In this document: positions 29,541-39,372 of the stretch, piece after piece
Numbering within the stretch: the stretch's first letter is position 1
Layout: every line of letters starts with the position of its first letter
DNA from: Phytophthora colocasiae
Lineage: Eukaryota > Oomycota > Peronosporomycetes > Peronosporales > Peronosporaceae
Direction of reading: 5' to 3'
Assembly: GCA_018806915.1 (NCBI GenBank)
Contig: JAGKQI010000073.1
Coordinates: forward strand, 496,001 to 560,000
DNA: 64,000 bases
Position numbers and translations under genes: made by a program
The notes under the pieces: generated by a model
Databases searched by the model: none
The model's input: the letters and a program-made list of their open reading frames with translations, nothing else
Told to the model about the DNA's origin: nothing

Positions 29541-30968
29541 CTAAACTTTATCTTTATCCCACGTGTGTTTGTTGAAGCCGTAGCAGAAATCCCGTCCGGA
29601 TCTCAAATTGCTGTGGATAATTCGCATCGCTGTTGGTCCCAAGTCAGCGTATGCCAGCAGATCATTGGTACATGGAGACTCCCGTAGATTCTGGAACTGA
29701 GCGATGTGCTGCGGGTGAACTTGAATTGCCAGTAACCACAATGCGATAGTTACGTCGTCCAATGGGCCAAGACCCTGGAGTTCTTCTCGGTTGTACGCGA
29801 TGAACTCTGCCACATCCATTGACATGAAATAGTGTGGCCCCCAAGCGAAAGGAGGGAATTCATCAAGAGGGTAGACAGACTCAGGCAAGTAGTAGCGTTT
29901 CTCCGGGTCTCGTTCGGGAACGAAGGCGCTGTCTGCTTTCACGTGACCGGCGTACAGATTCGTGAGCAGTCCTAAGGCTTCGAGCTGCTCTGTAAAGGCG
30001 TCAGTTCGCACGTATACGTCTTCATCGGTCATCATAATGTAGCTAGCTCGACGCAGCACGTGGTGAGCTCCGACGTAGTAGATAAACTCTTTGACTTTCT
30101 CCGGCAGGGTCGCGTACGAGTCTTCGCAGTCCAGAACGTCAGTAAGTAAATCTCCGTTGTAAACCGCTTGCTCATAGGCAATCGCCTGCCGAACTTCTTC
30201 CGTTGCACTTGTTGGGACGCGACAACCCACAAAGAGGACGCGTACGTTTTGAGGAGCACTATCCTTATTAGCCCAGGTCTGTCGGATCGCTTGTCGGAAT
30301 GGAAATCCGCCGATAACTTTGGTCTTCACTCCGATAACCAACAAAGGCGGGTCAGTTGGACTTCCGTAAGCTTTTTCAACTGCAGGTGACTTCTCTTCTC
30401 CTGTTGCAGCATCGATTTCACGTGTGATGTAGATGCCATCTCCTTCCTTTTTCCTTAACTGGAACCAGTATAGGATGTCCGCATTCTCTTCTTCAGAATC
30501 AGATTTATACAGCGCTCGGTCATCACGCCGCTGTTGTTCTAAAGAAATGGCAAAATCTTCATCACTTAAGACGATAAAAGGCACGACATCCGATTGCATC
30601 AACCACGTTCCAGTCTCTGGAGTAGACGAGTTCACCATGACAAGGCGTGCGGTGTGATTGCCAGCTTCTATGGCCTCAATCATAAGGCTGCCGCTTTCAA
30701 TTGCAAGGCAACTTCTCCAGGTATTATCCAGCTGCAGACAGAGCCAGCGAAGACCACCATACGCATCTACTAATGATCTGAAATTGGGTGCTAGAAGCTG
30801 AAAACGGAAAACCACTGGGGACTTGTACTGAGCGTTTGATTCCGGGTACATGACCCGCAACCCCTTTAGCAGCTCCTCCTGTTGGAGTATTGCACTGACG
30901 TCTGCGTTATTAACGGTGGATGCGGCAGCGCAACACCAGTAAAGCAAGAAGACAAGCAGGTGGCGCAT
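29541..30968 (-). CDS. GT31-like beta-1,3-glycosyltransferase, secretory
   Basis: 475 residues from ATG 30968, chosen because a signal peptide (MRHLLVFLLYWCCAAAS) follows it directly. The second half has the GT31 galactosyltransferase hallmarks: VIGVKTKV, RQAIRQTWA, VLFVGCRV, the metal-binding segment TDEDVYVR, and FAWGPHYFMS. The family transfers hexoses in beta-1,3 linkage in the Golgi. The N-terminal ~190 residues are a beta-rich region shared with the two paralogues next door. The acceptor is unknown. It converges with the tetraspan gene, 47 bp away. Confidence 0.85.
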   Translation of the reverse strand: MRHLLVFLLYWCCAAASTVNNADVSAILQQEELLKGLRVMYPESNAQYKSPVVFRFQLLAPNFRSLVDAYGGLRWLCLQLDNTWRSCLAIESGSLMIEAIEAGNHTARLVMVNSSTPETGTWLMQSDVVPFIVLSDEDFAISLEQQRRDDRALYKSDSEEENADILYWFQLRKKEGDGIYITREIDAATGEEKSPAVEKAYGSPTDPPLLVIGVKTKVIGGFPFRQAIRQTWANKDSAPQNVRVLFVGCRVPTSATEEVRQAIAYEQAVYNGDLLTDVLDCEDSYATLPEKVKEFIYYVGAHHVLRRASYIMMTDEDVYVRTDAFTEQLEALGLLTNLYAGHVKADSAFVPERDPEKRYYLPESVYPLDEFPPFAWGPHYFMSMDVAEFIAYNREELQGLGPLDDVTIALWLLAIQVHPQHIAQFQNLRESPCTNDLLAYADLGPTAMRIIHSNLRSGRDFCYGFNKHTWDKDKV

Positions 30969-31094
30969 TCTTGTTCTTTTGCTGGTCAAATTGCTGGAAG
31001 ATCGCACCTTGAAGATCCAAAACCGAATGAACCAATCAGCGTCCGTTAAAAAAGTATCTAAACTTGTGGTCTTGAGTCAAGACTTGTTGTTAAA

Positions 31095-32896
31095 TTATCC
31101 GAGGGCACGATTCCACTCGGCAAGTTTTGCCTTAACGTGACTATCTTCCTTTAAATTGGTGTAAAACTTAGAGCGGATTAGATCCGTAAAAGCTCTGCAC
31201 GAGCTGACAGAACCCGGGAAGTGCAGTTTAACCTGAACGCAAAGGTTTTTCACATACTCTTCCACTGTTTGGTTGACAGGAGTGTGAGAAATCTTGAACC
31301 CTGCACGTGTTGATGTAGAAATAGTGACAATCAGCTCCTCATCTTGCAAACCAAGTCCAAAGGAAAGGGTTTCAGGCGAATATGATACCAATCGCCTCAA
31401 TCCAAGCGTATCGCCACCATTGCAGCTATTCCCCCACATCCAGACTCGTCGATCGAAACCTTGGCAAAGTGTACTTTGCGACAGAATGTTGGCGTGCATT
31501 AGATGAATTGCTGCCACTGACAGGTCACTTAGGGCCACAAGATCATTTCTGCAAGGTTTCGCTCTTAGATACTCGATACCTGTGTGGTGCACGGGGTGGA
31601 CTTGCCACACAAGCATCCAAAGTGCGACAGAGATATCATCCATTCCGCTTAAATCACGCAGCCACCGCCGATTCTTGGACACAAACTGCGCACAGTCCAT
31701 TGACAGGAAGAAACTGGCACCAAGAGCATATGGAGGGAGTTCATCTAGTGGATAGACTTCTCTAAGAAGATTGTGCGGAGATCCTGGATCTCGGGTTGGA
31801 GGCGATCTCAATCCGTTTCCGATCTTGAATACCTTACCTGCATAGAACCGCTGACGAGATCCCAAACCTCGCAACCACGCGACAACTTGGTCCAAGCGGA
31901 GATAGAGGTCGTCGTCGGCGATCATCACGTAATGTGCCTGGGGGTACGTCGTAGCTGCAAAGTGGAAAAATTCCTTCGTTTTATCCGCCAAGCTGGTGTA
32001 TTTGTCGTCACAATCCAACTCGCTTGTCAATAAATCCCCGTACACTTGCTTTTCCAGTTCAATAGCTTCCCACAGCGGCGTATCTTGGCGTCTTCAGTCG
32101 AATTTAGGGCATTTTCTTGTGGAACGGAGGTATACGGCCGACACCCTAAGAAAAAGACCTTCACTCCCTCCGGCAGTGCCGATTGACTCGCCCACGTCTC
32201 TCTGATAGCCTGTCGGTAGGGAAAACGAGAAATTCCAGCCGTTCTCACGCCTATGACCATCAATAAATCACTCAAGTTTGTCTTCCCCCCTTCGATGCCT
32301 CGAATCTCTCCGTCGAACTGGAGTCGTTCAAGAGTTTCTTTGTCAGGTTGGTGTTGCTGCCTCTGTGCCCACTCCACTAGTGACATTTTGTATCCTTTTC
32401 GTATCCTTTCGTCATTCTTGTGCAGCTTTCGAGCAATATCTGCATCAGATTCCGTTTGGTTCACCAAAGAGAAGGAAGTTGGCGGTGAAACGATCCGCGT
32501 TATCTTCCCAGAAGAAGGATCTGGAAGCTCCAGATAGGCTCGAAGAGTGTGGTTTCCTAGCGGATAAAACTCCATCGGGGGATCGCTCGGTCTGGAACAG
32601 GAAATGACCAGTCCATTCACTCCGACACAAATGTTAGCGTTGTTTAATTCATCGATAAACCTCTCACCACCAGGAAGTACTCCGATTTCCATTTTTAACG
32701 GGACAGGAGAGACTTCGATGGATCCATCGACCGGGTAGAGGATGGTGACATCGCTAACGACGCTGGTCCATTGGCTCGAGGGGGGTATATCGATCGTCTG
32801 TAAGTCAAAATTGTCTTGGGCCAGCAGAAGATCAACGGACTGCGAGCAACAGAGGCCACTAAGGACTGGTATAGCTGATATCAACGTCATACGCAT
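31095..32896 (-). pseudogene. GT31-like glycosyltransferase with a frameshift
   Basis: The N-terminal part (ATG 32896 with signal peptide, RQAIRETWAS, VFFLGCRPY) and the C-terminal part (WEAIELEKQVYGDLL, ADDDLYLR, YALGASFFLSMDC) are in different frames. The switch lies near 32075-32090, within a stretch equivalent to SEFEAERRRLRDAIELEK in the paralogue at 32945. One missing base, or two extra, explains it. Apart from this the gene is intact, so it may be a young pseudogene or a sequencing error. Its start is only 48 bp from the divergent paralogue. Confidence 0.82.
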
Positions 32897-32944
32897 GGTT
32901 GTCAATAGTTTCTAGCAAAATATCCTAAGATTTGAAAGATCGCG

Positions 32945-34762
32945 ATGCAAATGACACTCGTCTATCAATTGGTTTGCATCTGGATTTCGCTGGTCGGCGG
33001 CATTCACGGCCACTCTGAATCGGATGCAGCACGCATGGAGAGACGTGGAGGTGCAGACGACCCTATTAGGGCCGTGAAGATAATCTACCCTCTTGCCAAT
33101 GCGATCGAGCGTTCACCCGTTGCGATATCTGTAAAGGTCGACATTTGGCCTGGCGGAGAGGAACGATTCAAGGACTTGTACGGCCACTTGAGCATTTGCT
33201 TTGATGTGAACAACGCTACGATCGGTTGCTCAAGTCTCCAACAAATGCATAACGCTAATCAAATCGGGACGCTCGGCCAATTCCAAGCACAACTCTTCTT
33301 GAGTGACGTCGACGACCAAGGAGAACCAGTAGGCCACCGGTATTGGCTTTCATCACCTGTTGCGTTCACAGTGGTTGGAGACGACGAGTTTGACGCTCAT
33401 ATCGCTGGATATATCCAAGGTAGAGAGAACAAATACCGTTCAGGGTACGATCTGTCTCTTGTGGATTGGGCCTCGCAGCAACAATCCCAACGACCCGAGG
33501 AACTTCTGGCGCAACTTGAGAATGAAATCGTGGATCTTCCTGTGTCTAAAGATGAGGAATTGATACTGTTGATTGGCGTGAAAACTGCAGTGGAAACGAA
33601 CTTTGCACTTCGTCAAGCGATTCGAGAGACGTGGGGAAGTACAAGATCTCTACCTGATGGTGTTAAAGTGCTCTTCATAGGTTGTCAAACGTTCTCAAGG
33701 TCTAGTGGAGATAATGAAACTGATAGCGAGTTCGAGGCTGAACGCAGACGCCTTCGCGATGCAATTGAGCTGGAGAAAATGGTCTATGGTGATCTGTTAA
33801 CCGATGAGCTCAATTGCGACGATCTGTACCTCGATCTCGCTAATAAGGTGAAGGAGTTTCTACACGTAGCAGCAAGCCAGTGTTCCCGAGCTCAATACGT
33901 CATGATTGCCGACGACGACCTGTACGTTCGCACTGAGGAACTGATAGCTTATTTCGGCCTTCGTGAGACCAGGACGCGATACTACAGTGGACAGGTGCAG
34001 GCAATTCGCAATGTTCGCAAAGTGCCACCCACGCGGGACACCAACATTCGATATTCATTATCAGAGACACAGTTCCCGCTGTCGGAACTGCCTCCGTTCG
34101 CACTCGGCGCCTATTTCTTCCTTTCGATGGACTGCGTTCAATTTATTTCCAAGAACCGCCATCGGCTTCGTGATCTTGGCGGCATGGACGATATCTCAGT
34201 CGCCCTTTGGATGTTGTCGATCCAAGTGCACCCTCGCCAGATCGATAAACTCGGCTTTCTTCGCTCTAACCCTTGCGATAATATGCTGGTGGCATTTGGG
34301 GACTTGTCCCCCTCGGCTATCCGTGACGTTCACGACAACCTACTAAACAGCCGACCCTTTTGTCATGGCTTTGGAAGACATTTGTGGCTGAAGTCTTCAG
34401 CTCACGGACCTAAGTCTGGACACTACACAAAGCTACCGCAGTTCTCGGAGGAGCTTCAGTTTGATTTTGCCCTTAGGGGAATGAAGAATGCTGGACCTCT
34501 TCAAGTTGTTGCTACTGTTTCAACTGCAGTTCGTGCTGGATTCAAAGTGTATTTTTCCCCCTCTGAAGACGATGTCCTTGCCTTTTCTCGTCGGGTGTGT
34601 GCTGAATCTCGTCTCCACTTCCCGAGTGCTGTACTCTCGACCCCATGTGCTGAACTTACCAGTCAATTGGTAGATGGTCTTGAAATCCTGTTCCAACATC
34701 TCGAAACATCAAGTAAAGCGCTACTATCTCGGCTTGATTCTTGGAAGCGGGGTTTACAGTAG
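32945..34762 (+). CDS. GT31-like beta-1,3-glycosyltransferase, 605 residues
   Basis: ATG 32945 opens a signal peptide (LVYQLVCIWISLVGG) and an uninterrupted 605-codon frame. GT31 motifs are RQAIRETWGS, VLFIGCQTF, ADDDLYVRTEE (DxD-type metal site) and FALGAYFFLSMDC with GGMDDISVALWM. It is longer at the C-terminus (about 130 residues) than the paralogue at 29541, sharing that extension with the gene at 31095. Head-to-head with that gene, 48 bp between start codons, so one promoter must serve both. Predicted Golgi or secreted enzyme; acceptor unknown. Confidence 0.88.
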   Translation: MQMTLVYQLVCIWISLVGGIHGHSESDAARMERRGGADDPIRAVKIIYPLANAIERSPVAISVKVDIWPGGEERFKDLYGHLSICFDVNNATIGCSSLQQMHNANQIGTLGQFQAQLFLSDVDDQGEPVGHRYWLSSPVAFTVVGDDEFDAHIAGYIQGRENKYRSGYDLSLVDWASQQQSQRPEELLAQLENEIVDLPVSKDEELILLIGVKTAVETNFALRQAIRETWGSTRSLPDGVKVLFIGCQTFSRSSGDNETDSEFEAERRRLRDAIELEKMVYGDLLTDELNCDDLYLDLANKVKEFLHVAASQCSRAQYVMIADDDLYVRTEELIAYFGLRETRTRYYSGQVQAIRNVRKVPPTRDTNIRYSLSETQFPLSELPPFALGAYFFLSMDCVQFISKNRHRLRDLGGMDDISVALWMLSIQVHPRQIDKLGFLRSNPCDNMLVAFGDLSPSAIRDVHDNLLNSRPFCHGFGRHLWLKSSAHGPKSGHYTKLPQFSEELQFDFALRGMKNAGPLQVVATVSTAVRAGFKVYFSPSEDDVLAFSRRVCAESRLHFPSAVLSTPCAELTSQLVDGLEILFQHLETSSKALLSRLDSWKRGLQ

Positions 34763-34788
34763 AGTAAAGAATTGAGCTTTGACATGTT

Positions 34789-34852
34789 GGATTGATGACC
34801 ACGAAGATCGATTACGGTTCGGATTGATTACCACGCAGATCGATTACGGTAC
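34789..34852. repeat. 32-bp tandem duplication
   Basis: Two adjacent 32-bp units (34789-34820 and 34821-34852) differ at a few positions. Each contains agatcgattacggt. They lie just after the stop of the GT31-like gene. Confidence 0.85.
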
Positions 34853-34917
34853 ATGCTAACCTCCGAAGATACTATTGACCTGTGCTTCAACAGGTTAGTT
34901 CCCTATTCTTTACTTTG

Positions 34918-37867
34918 TCAGGATAGAGCGTCTAATAACGCTCCAATTCTCGACTCAGGTCCATCGTGCGATTGCCGTCGACTCCCCCATCGCCCTAAGG
35001 CTCCACCGCCGTTTCCACTGGGGCTACCGGCTTCTTTCCTCCCTTCCACGTCGATCTTGAGCCAGCGAGTGGAAGTGCCGTTAGAGAAGTCAAACTCCTG
35101 GATATGTCGAGTCCGAACGCGCAGTAACGGAGCTGGGGTCATCCCACCCCCGCCCGAGTCCCCGAAGCGCTCCACATCGTCCAGTAGATGGAAGGAGAAG
35201 GCGCTGAACACAGTAATGAGGAAACGACTGGGCCGTTCAGGCGACACGTCGATCTCAATCGGTCGCCCTCGAGCCTCTGCCGGCCGAATGATCAAGTTCG
35301 GGTTGCCCAGTAAACGATGAACCACGAAGTATGAGTCGCCACCACTGATCGTCCGTGCACAAGCCTGCAGAAGAGCACTGACAGCACGTACGCGCTCCTC
35401 CGAAGCAGCTGCAAATCTCTGGATGTGGGCGTCCAGCACCTCGAAGATGTGTTCCAGCCCTCGGTTTTGTTGTGGCTGACTGGATGCGTCTGTACTGCTC
35501 TGTTCAGGCTGCTGTTGCTGTTCTCCACCGCCATACAGAGTGTCGTTGATCAAAAACAGCTCGGGTAGGATGTCACGTAGAGTCTGCTCCAAAGAGATTG
35601 GCTGGGGTCTTGGTAGGAAAATCTGAGCGAAGGTCTCTGCATGGCGGGAGAAGATTGCCAGGTAATCACTGCGCGTTCTTGCCCTGGCTGCTTTCTTTCG
35701 GATCGCAAGTTGTTCGGGTGGGTGGATCTCCCATAGTAAAGGATCTGTTTCACGCAAGTACTGGACGCTGCCTAACTGCTGATACGATGCTGTCCAACGC
35801 GCATTCGTAGTCCGTAGTTCCTCAGTATCAGCTTCTTCCACGTCTTGGCGCTCCTTCTCCACTGAAAGCGACAAAGAAGCTGCTGCTAGAGCCGCTTTCG
35901 TGGCAGTCGGGGATCGGAATCGATAGAACGGAGTCTTGCGCTTCTTGTCCGGCAGTGCAAAAGGTCCGAAGAAGGAGGAAGACGAATGTGCTGGTAAAGT
36001 CGACGAAGAACCCGCTGAAGCCGTCGCTAGCTTACAGTAAAACGATGCTCGATTGAGCGCTGCTACCCATCCACTAACGGAAGCTTCGGTCTCCTCTACG
36101 ACGCGTAACTCAACGGACTTCCTCCTAAGCAATTCACAACGAATTAGCAACACGACCGAGATAAAAAACGAATAAAAACACGTACGGGCGCACTTGGTGT
36201 GTGAGTCTGGCGGAGAACTTGAGCACTTGCAGTCGACGATGAGAACTGGCACTAGAGATACTGAAGACCATCGCCTGATCTCCACGGCCCCTCTGGACAA
36301 GAGCGTGATCTAGAAGAACAGCTCCACGAGGAAGTCCATCGGCCTCACTAGCAAAATAATATAGGCGGTTCCCTTTGAGCTCGAAGTAGCGTGGTTGCCA
36401 GGAGCTGCCCAGTCCATGCTGCTTCCGCTTCTTCTTCTTAAGCCAACCGGTTTTCTCTGGTGCAAGATGTGCCACTGGGTCCGTCATGCTGTCTTCGTCC
36501 GTTATGGGGAACTCCCCCTGCATTGACGCATGCTCCGAGGCTCCTGATGGCTGAGACGAGAGTGACAGCATGGACCAGGACAACGGAAGCATTGACACTG
36601 GCTCATTATCGTCTTCCTCATCGTTCTGGCCTCTGTCCGTCGAATCCTCATCGTATTGAACAGAGTCTTCTGTCTCGTCCGTCTTGATAGCTAGCTGCGC
36701 TCGTTGGGCCCGTAAAACGTCGATGTCTTCTGCCACTAGCGTGCTAAAGGGGCTGGTTTCAACCATACTGGACTTGTCCACCCGTGAATCTTCATTACTT
36801 CTACTGAGGTGAATCGGAGACAAGGGGGGTCGTAGTGACGGTGGTTCAATGGCTTCTGCGTTGTCTTCTGCGCTGTCTTCTTCAACTTGACTGGTTAAAG
36901 GAGGTGACGTCTCTGGTTGATCCACCACTTCCGTTTGCGAGACGATCGTCTGCTTGGAGACTTCAGCTACTGCCTGATTAATTCGGTGTGCCAGAGTAAT
37001 ATGCTCAGCGTGGAGTTCCCCTGACCTAGTGAGAGGTAATGACACTGTCACAGCCCAAAGTTGTCGCCCAATCCATTGCAACGACACATCCGGATTGATC
37101 GCCGAAGTGTTAGCCGCACTTGTGGTGTCCGTCCATCCTGACACTACTCGTGCGACCTTGGAAACGATCGCTGCTCCAGCCTCCATGGTCCAACAGGTGA
37201 TACACGCCTTGAAGAAGTCGTCCTCTCGGTACCAACGCTCCACTCGAGCTTGGGGGAACTCCCAGCTTTCATCGTTTAGATGTTCACGTTGCTCCGACAG
37301 AATCTGCGTTGATAGGGGGGTACTGGGGGTTTCAGCTATTACAGACTCGCCATTGTTTCTCGTCTCAACTAGACACGAGGGTGTGACGGTGGCAGTACTC
37401 GACAGAGGCAGGACGGACGGGGAGAAGCGCTCTTTAATCTTGAGGAACTGGTCTTTGAGACTGCTCAAGTTCTCGTGCCGGACAGAGGACACAGGTATTG
37501 AAGGAAGCACGAAATCTCTCGAAAGAGTTCGCAGATGTCTGGCTCGAGAGCCACGTCCACTGTGTTGTGTATCTAAAGTCTGTGTGTCGTAGAATTCAGA
37601 GTCTGTTTCGAAGGAGAAATGTCGAGGACTCGGACCAGTCGAGAGCCGAGTGGTTTTACTCACTTTGTCCCTGTAGCTTCGAGATGTTGGCGATGACTCT
37701 CCTTGTGATGTATTGTCATCGTCTTGGACGTCGGTCAGTGAAAGAGCTGGTTGAATCCCAATGGAACTAGTGACGTCCGTCCTAGTGTCAACAGGAGGCA
37801 GGTTCAGCGCTGACTGGCGACGGTGTAACGAAGACATTTTGGCTGATAAGCCTCTCGATGTGGTCAT
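34918..37867 (-). CDS. PH-domain protein, 962 residues
   Basis: Two exons, 37867-36186 and 36124-34918 (2889 nt, in frame). The first ~470 residues are Ser/Thr/Glu-rich with short conserved islands. A PH domain starts near residue 480 (KTGWLKKKKRKQ, WQPRYFELKGNRLYYFA) and ends after the intron with ETEASVSGWVAALNRA. The remaining ~330 residues include LWEIHPPEQLAIRKKAARA and a beta-rich C-terminus. PH domains bind phosphoinositides or proteins at membranes. The start could also be ATG 37837 (MSSLHRRQ). No enzyme domain is recognised. Confidence 0.78.
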
Positions 37868-38216
37868 GTGTGGGCAGGAAGGTGGCTTGGGTCTTTCAGA
37901 GGCCAATTACACCGGGTCAACGTACCCAATAGCCCCAGCACGCTTAGGTGCTGAGTCCGTCTTTGTTGTTGGCTTGTCGGGCCATGAGCTTTAGATAGCC
38001 CAGTACCCCCCGACTCCGATGCAGCTAGAAGACAGAAGCCCATGGACAACCAGAACGTATTCCTGGAGCTGCTAAAATAGTTGGCGAGATTTTCTCCGTT
38101 CGTTTCAAGCTGCAAGACGCGTCACCTGTTTGTTTAACCTCCTTCTCTCGTTCCTGGCTGAAAGGATGATACGGAATCTGTTAGACTTCAATCGATACCT
38201 AAGAGCTTCTCCTGAT
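37868..38216. other. Intergenic, nothing recognised
   Basis: 349 bp between the 5' end of the PH gene and the 3' end of the next minus-strand gene. Presumably the PH gene promoter; no feature seen. Confidence 0.35.
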
Positions 38217-39254
38217 TCATTGCTCCATATCAATACCTCCTTCCCCATCACTAGCCATACATACAGGCTTCAGTAAAGCCTCCAAGTACTTGTGTATATT
38301 GTCGACATCCTGATTCTTCTTGTCATTCTGCAGTGTCGAGTCGTCATCTTCTGGTTCGGTATTAACCCTCTTTCCGTTCGGTACCTGCTTCATGGTCCTC
38401 TCAATTAACTCAATAACGCGTTGCTTCTGCTCCTGCTGTTTCTCCTGCTCCATTTCTTGCACTAATTTCTCCCGCAGCATCTCCTCCTCCTTCTCCATGA
38501 TTTTAGCAGCTCTCACTTCAGCCACCAGTACAGGCCTTAGGATATCTACCCACGCACGCTTGCTCTTCTTACCCTTGATGTCTCTGGCCTTCTCTCCTTC
38601 CGGTCCGAGCATCCCTCGAGACTCGGCTTCAGTCACCAACTGCCTCAATGTAAGAGTCCTCAATGGTCGACCTTCTGCTGTTCCATATAACCCCAGTAGC
38701 TCTCTATCTGGAGCTTTGACAGCTGCTCGCTGCTTCTTGTCCAGCTTGGGCAGCTCCAAGCCCCTGTTCTTCGCCTCAGTCAGTAGCTCCTCACTACTAA
38801 GAGTATCTACGTACGTAGCAACAGAGAAGAACCGCCGTCCAAATGCATAGCTATCGTCCACTAGACCGTCAAGCTGCTTCTTGGCCATTTGAGCGCGCTG
38901 CAGCGTATCTGGATCCAGAATCTTCAGTGGCATCTGATTCTCCTTGTCTTGTGTATCTATCCAGGTCATCAGCAGCTCCAATACACGACATTGAGTCTGT
39001 AGTTCCTTTAAATCGTTGCTGATTGGTTTAAAACCTCGTTGGCGCAGGAAACACTGCAGTTCGTCCACATACCGCTGTGTCAATTGCTCCGAATCATTTA
39101 AACCTCGCGCTTCGCATTCAAGAGCGAGGGAGTCGGTAGCTGCAGCTGCACAGGAAGACGCACCACCGAGACGCACTACAGAGGGCAGAGACGCGTCGTA
39201 TTCGATCACTCGAGCGCCAAAGAAGGCCACACGCGGCTTGGAGTTTGCGGGCAT
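38217..39254 (-). CDS. Uncharacterised coiled-coil protein with SAP-like repeats
   Basis: 345 residues from ATG 39254, no intron. Two segments, SSEELLTEAKNRGLELPK and LRQLVTEAESRGMLG, resemble the helix-turn-helix of SAP domains, and the second continues into a basic KGKKSKRAWVDIL. A long Glu/Lys/Gln coiled coil follows (about residues 230-290). This hints at a nucleic-acid-associated or organellar protein, but I do not recognise a family. It is divergent to the OB-fold gene at 39373 with a 118-bp spacer that contains an ACCGGT motif. Confidence 0.65.
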   Translation of the reverse strand: MPANSKPRVAFFGARVIEYDASLPSVVRLGGASSCAAAATDSLALECEARGLNDSEQLTQRYVDELQCFLRQRGFKPISNDLKELQTQCRVLELLMTWIDTQDKENQMPLKILDPDTLQRAQMAKKQLDGLVDDSYAFGRRFFSVATYVDTLSSEELLTEAKNRGLELPKLDKKQRAAVKAPDRELLGLYGTAEGRPLRTLTLRQLVTEAESRGMLGPEGEKARDIKGKKSKRAWVDILRPVLVAEVRAAKIMEKEEEMLREKLVQEMEQEKQQEQKQRVIELIERTMKQVPNGKRVNTEPEDDDSTLQNDKKNQDVDNIHKYLEALLKPVCMASDGEGGIDMEQ

Positions 39255-39372
39255 TGCGACGCTTCTGGCACTGGCGGTAAAATTCAAAATTGATCAGTAC
39301 CGGTTGATATCAGTATACCGATACATTGAACATCACTCCTTAAATGAGGTGTACCACACCATCCATTCCGCA

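Noticed and set aside
34789..34852. Possible CRISPR or satellite
   Set aside because: Only two 32-bp units, directly adjacent, without spacers.
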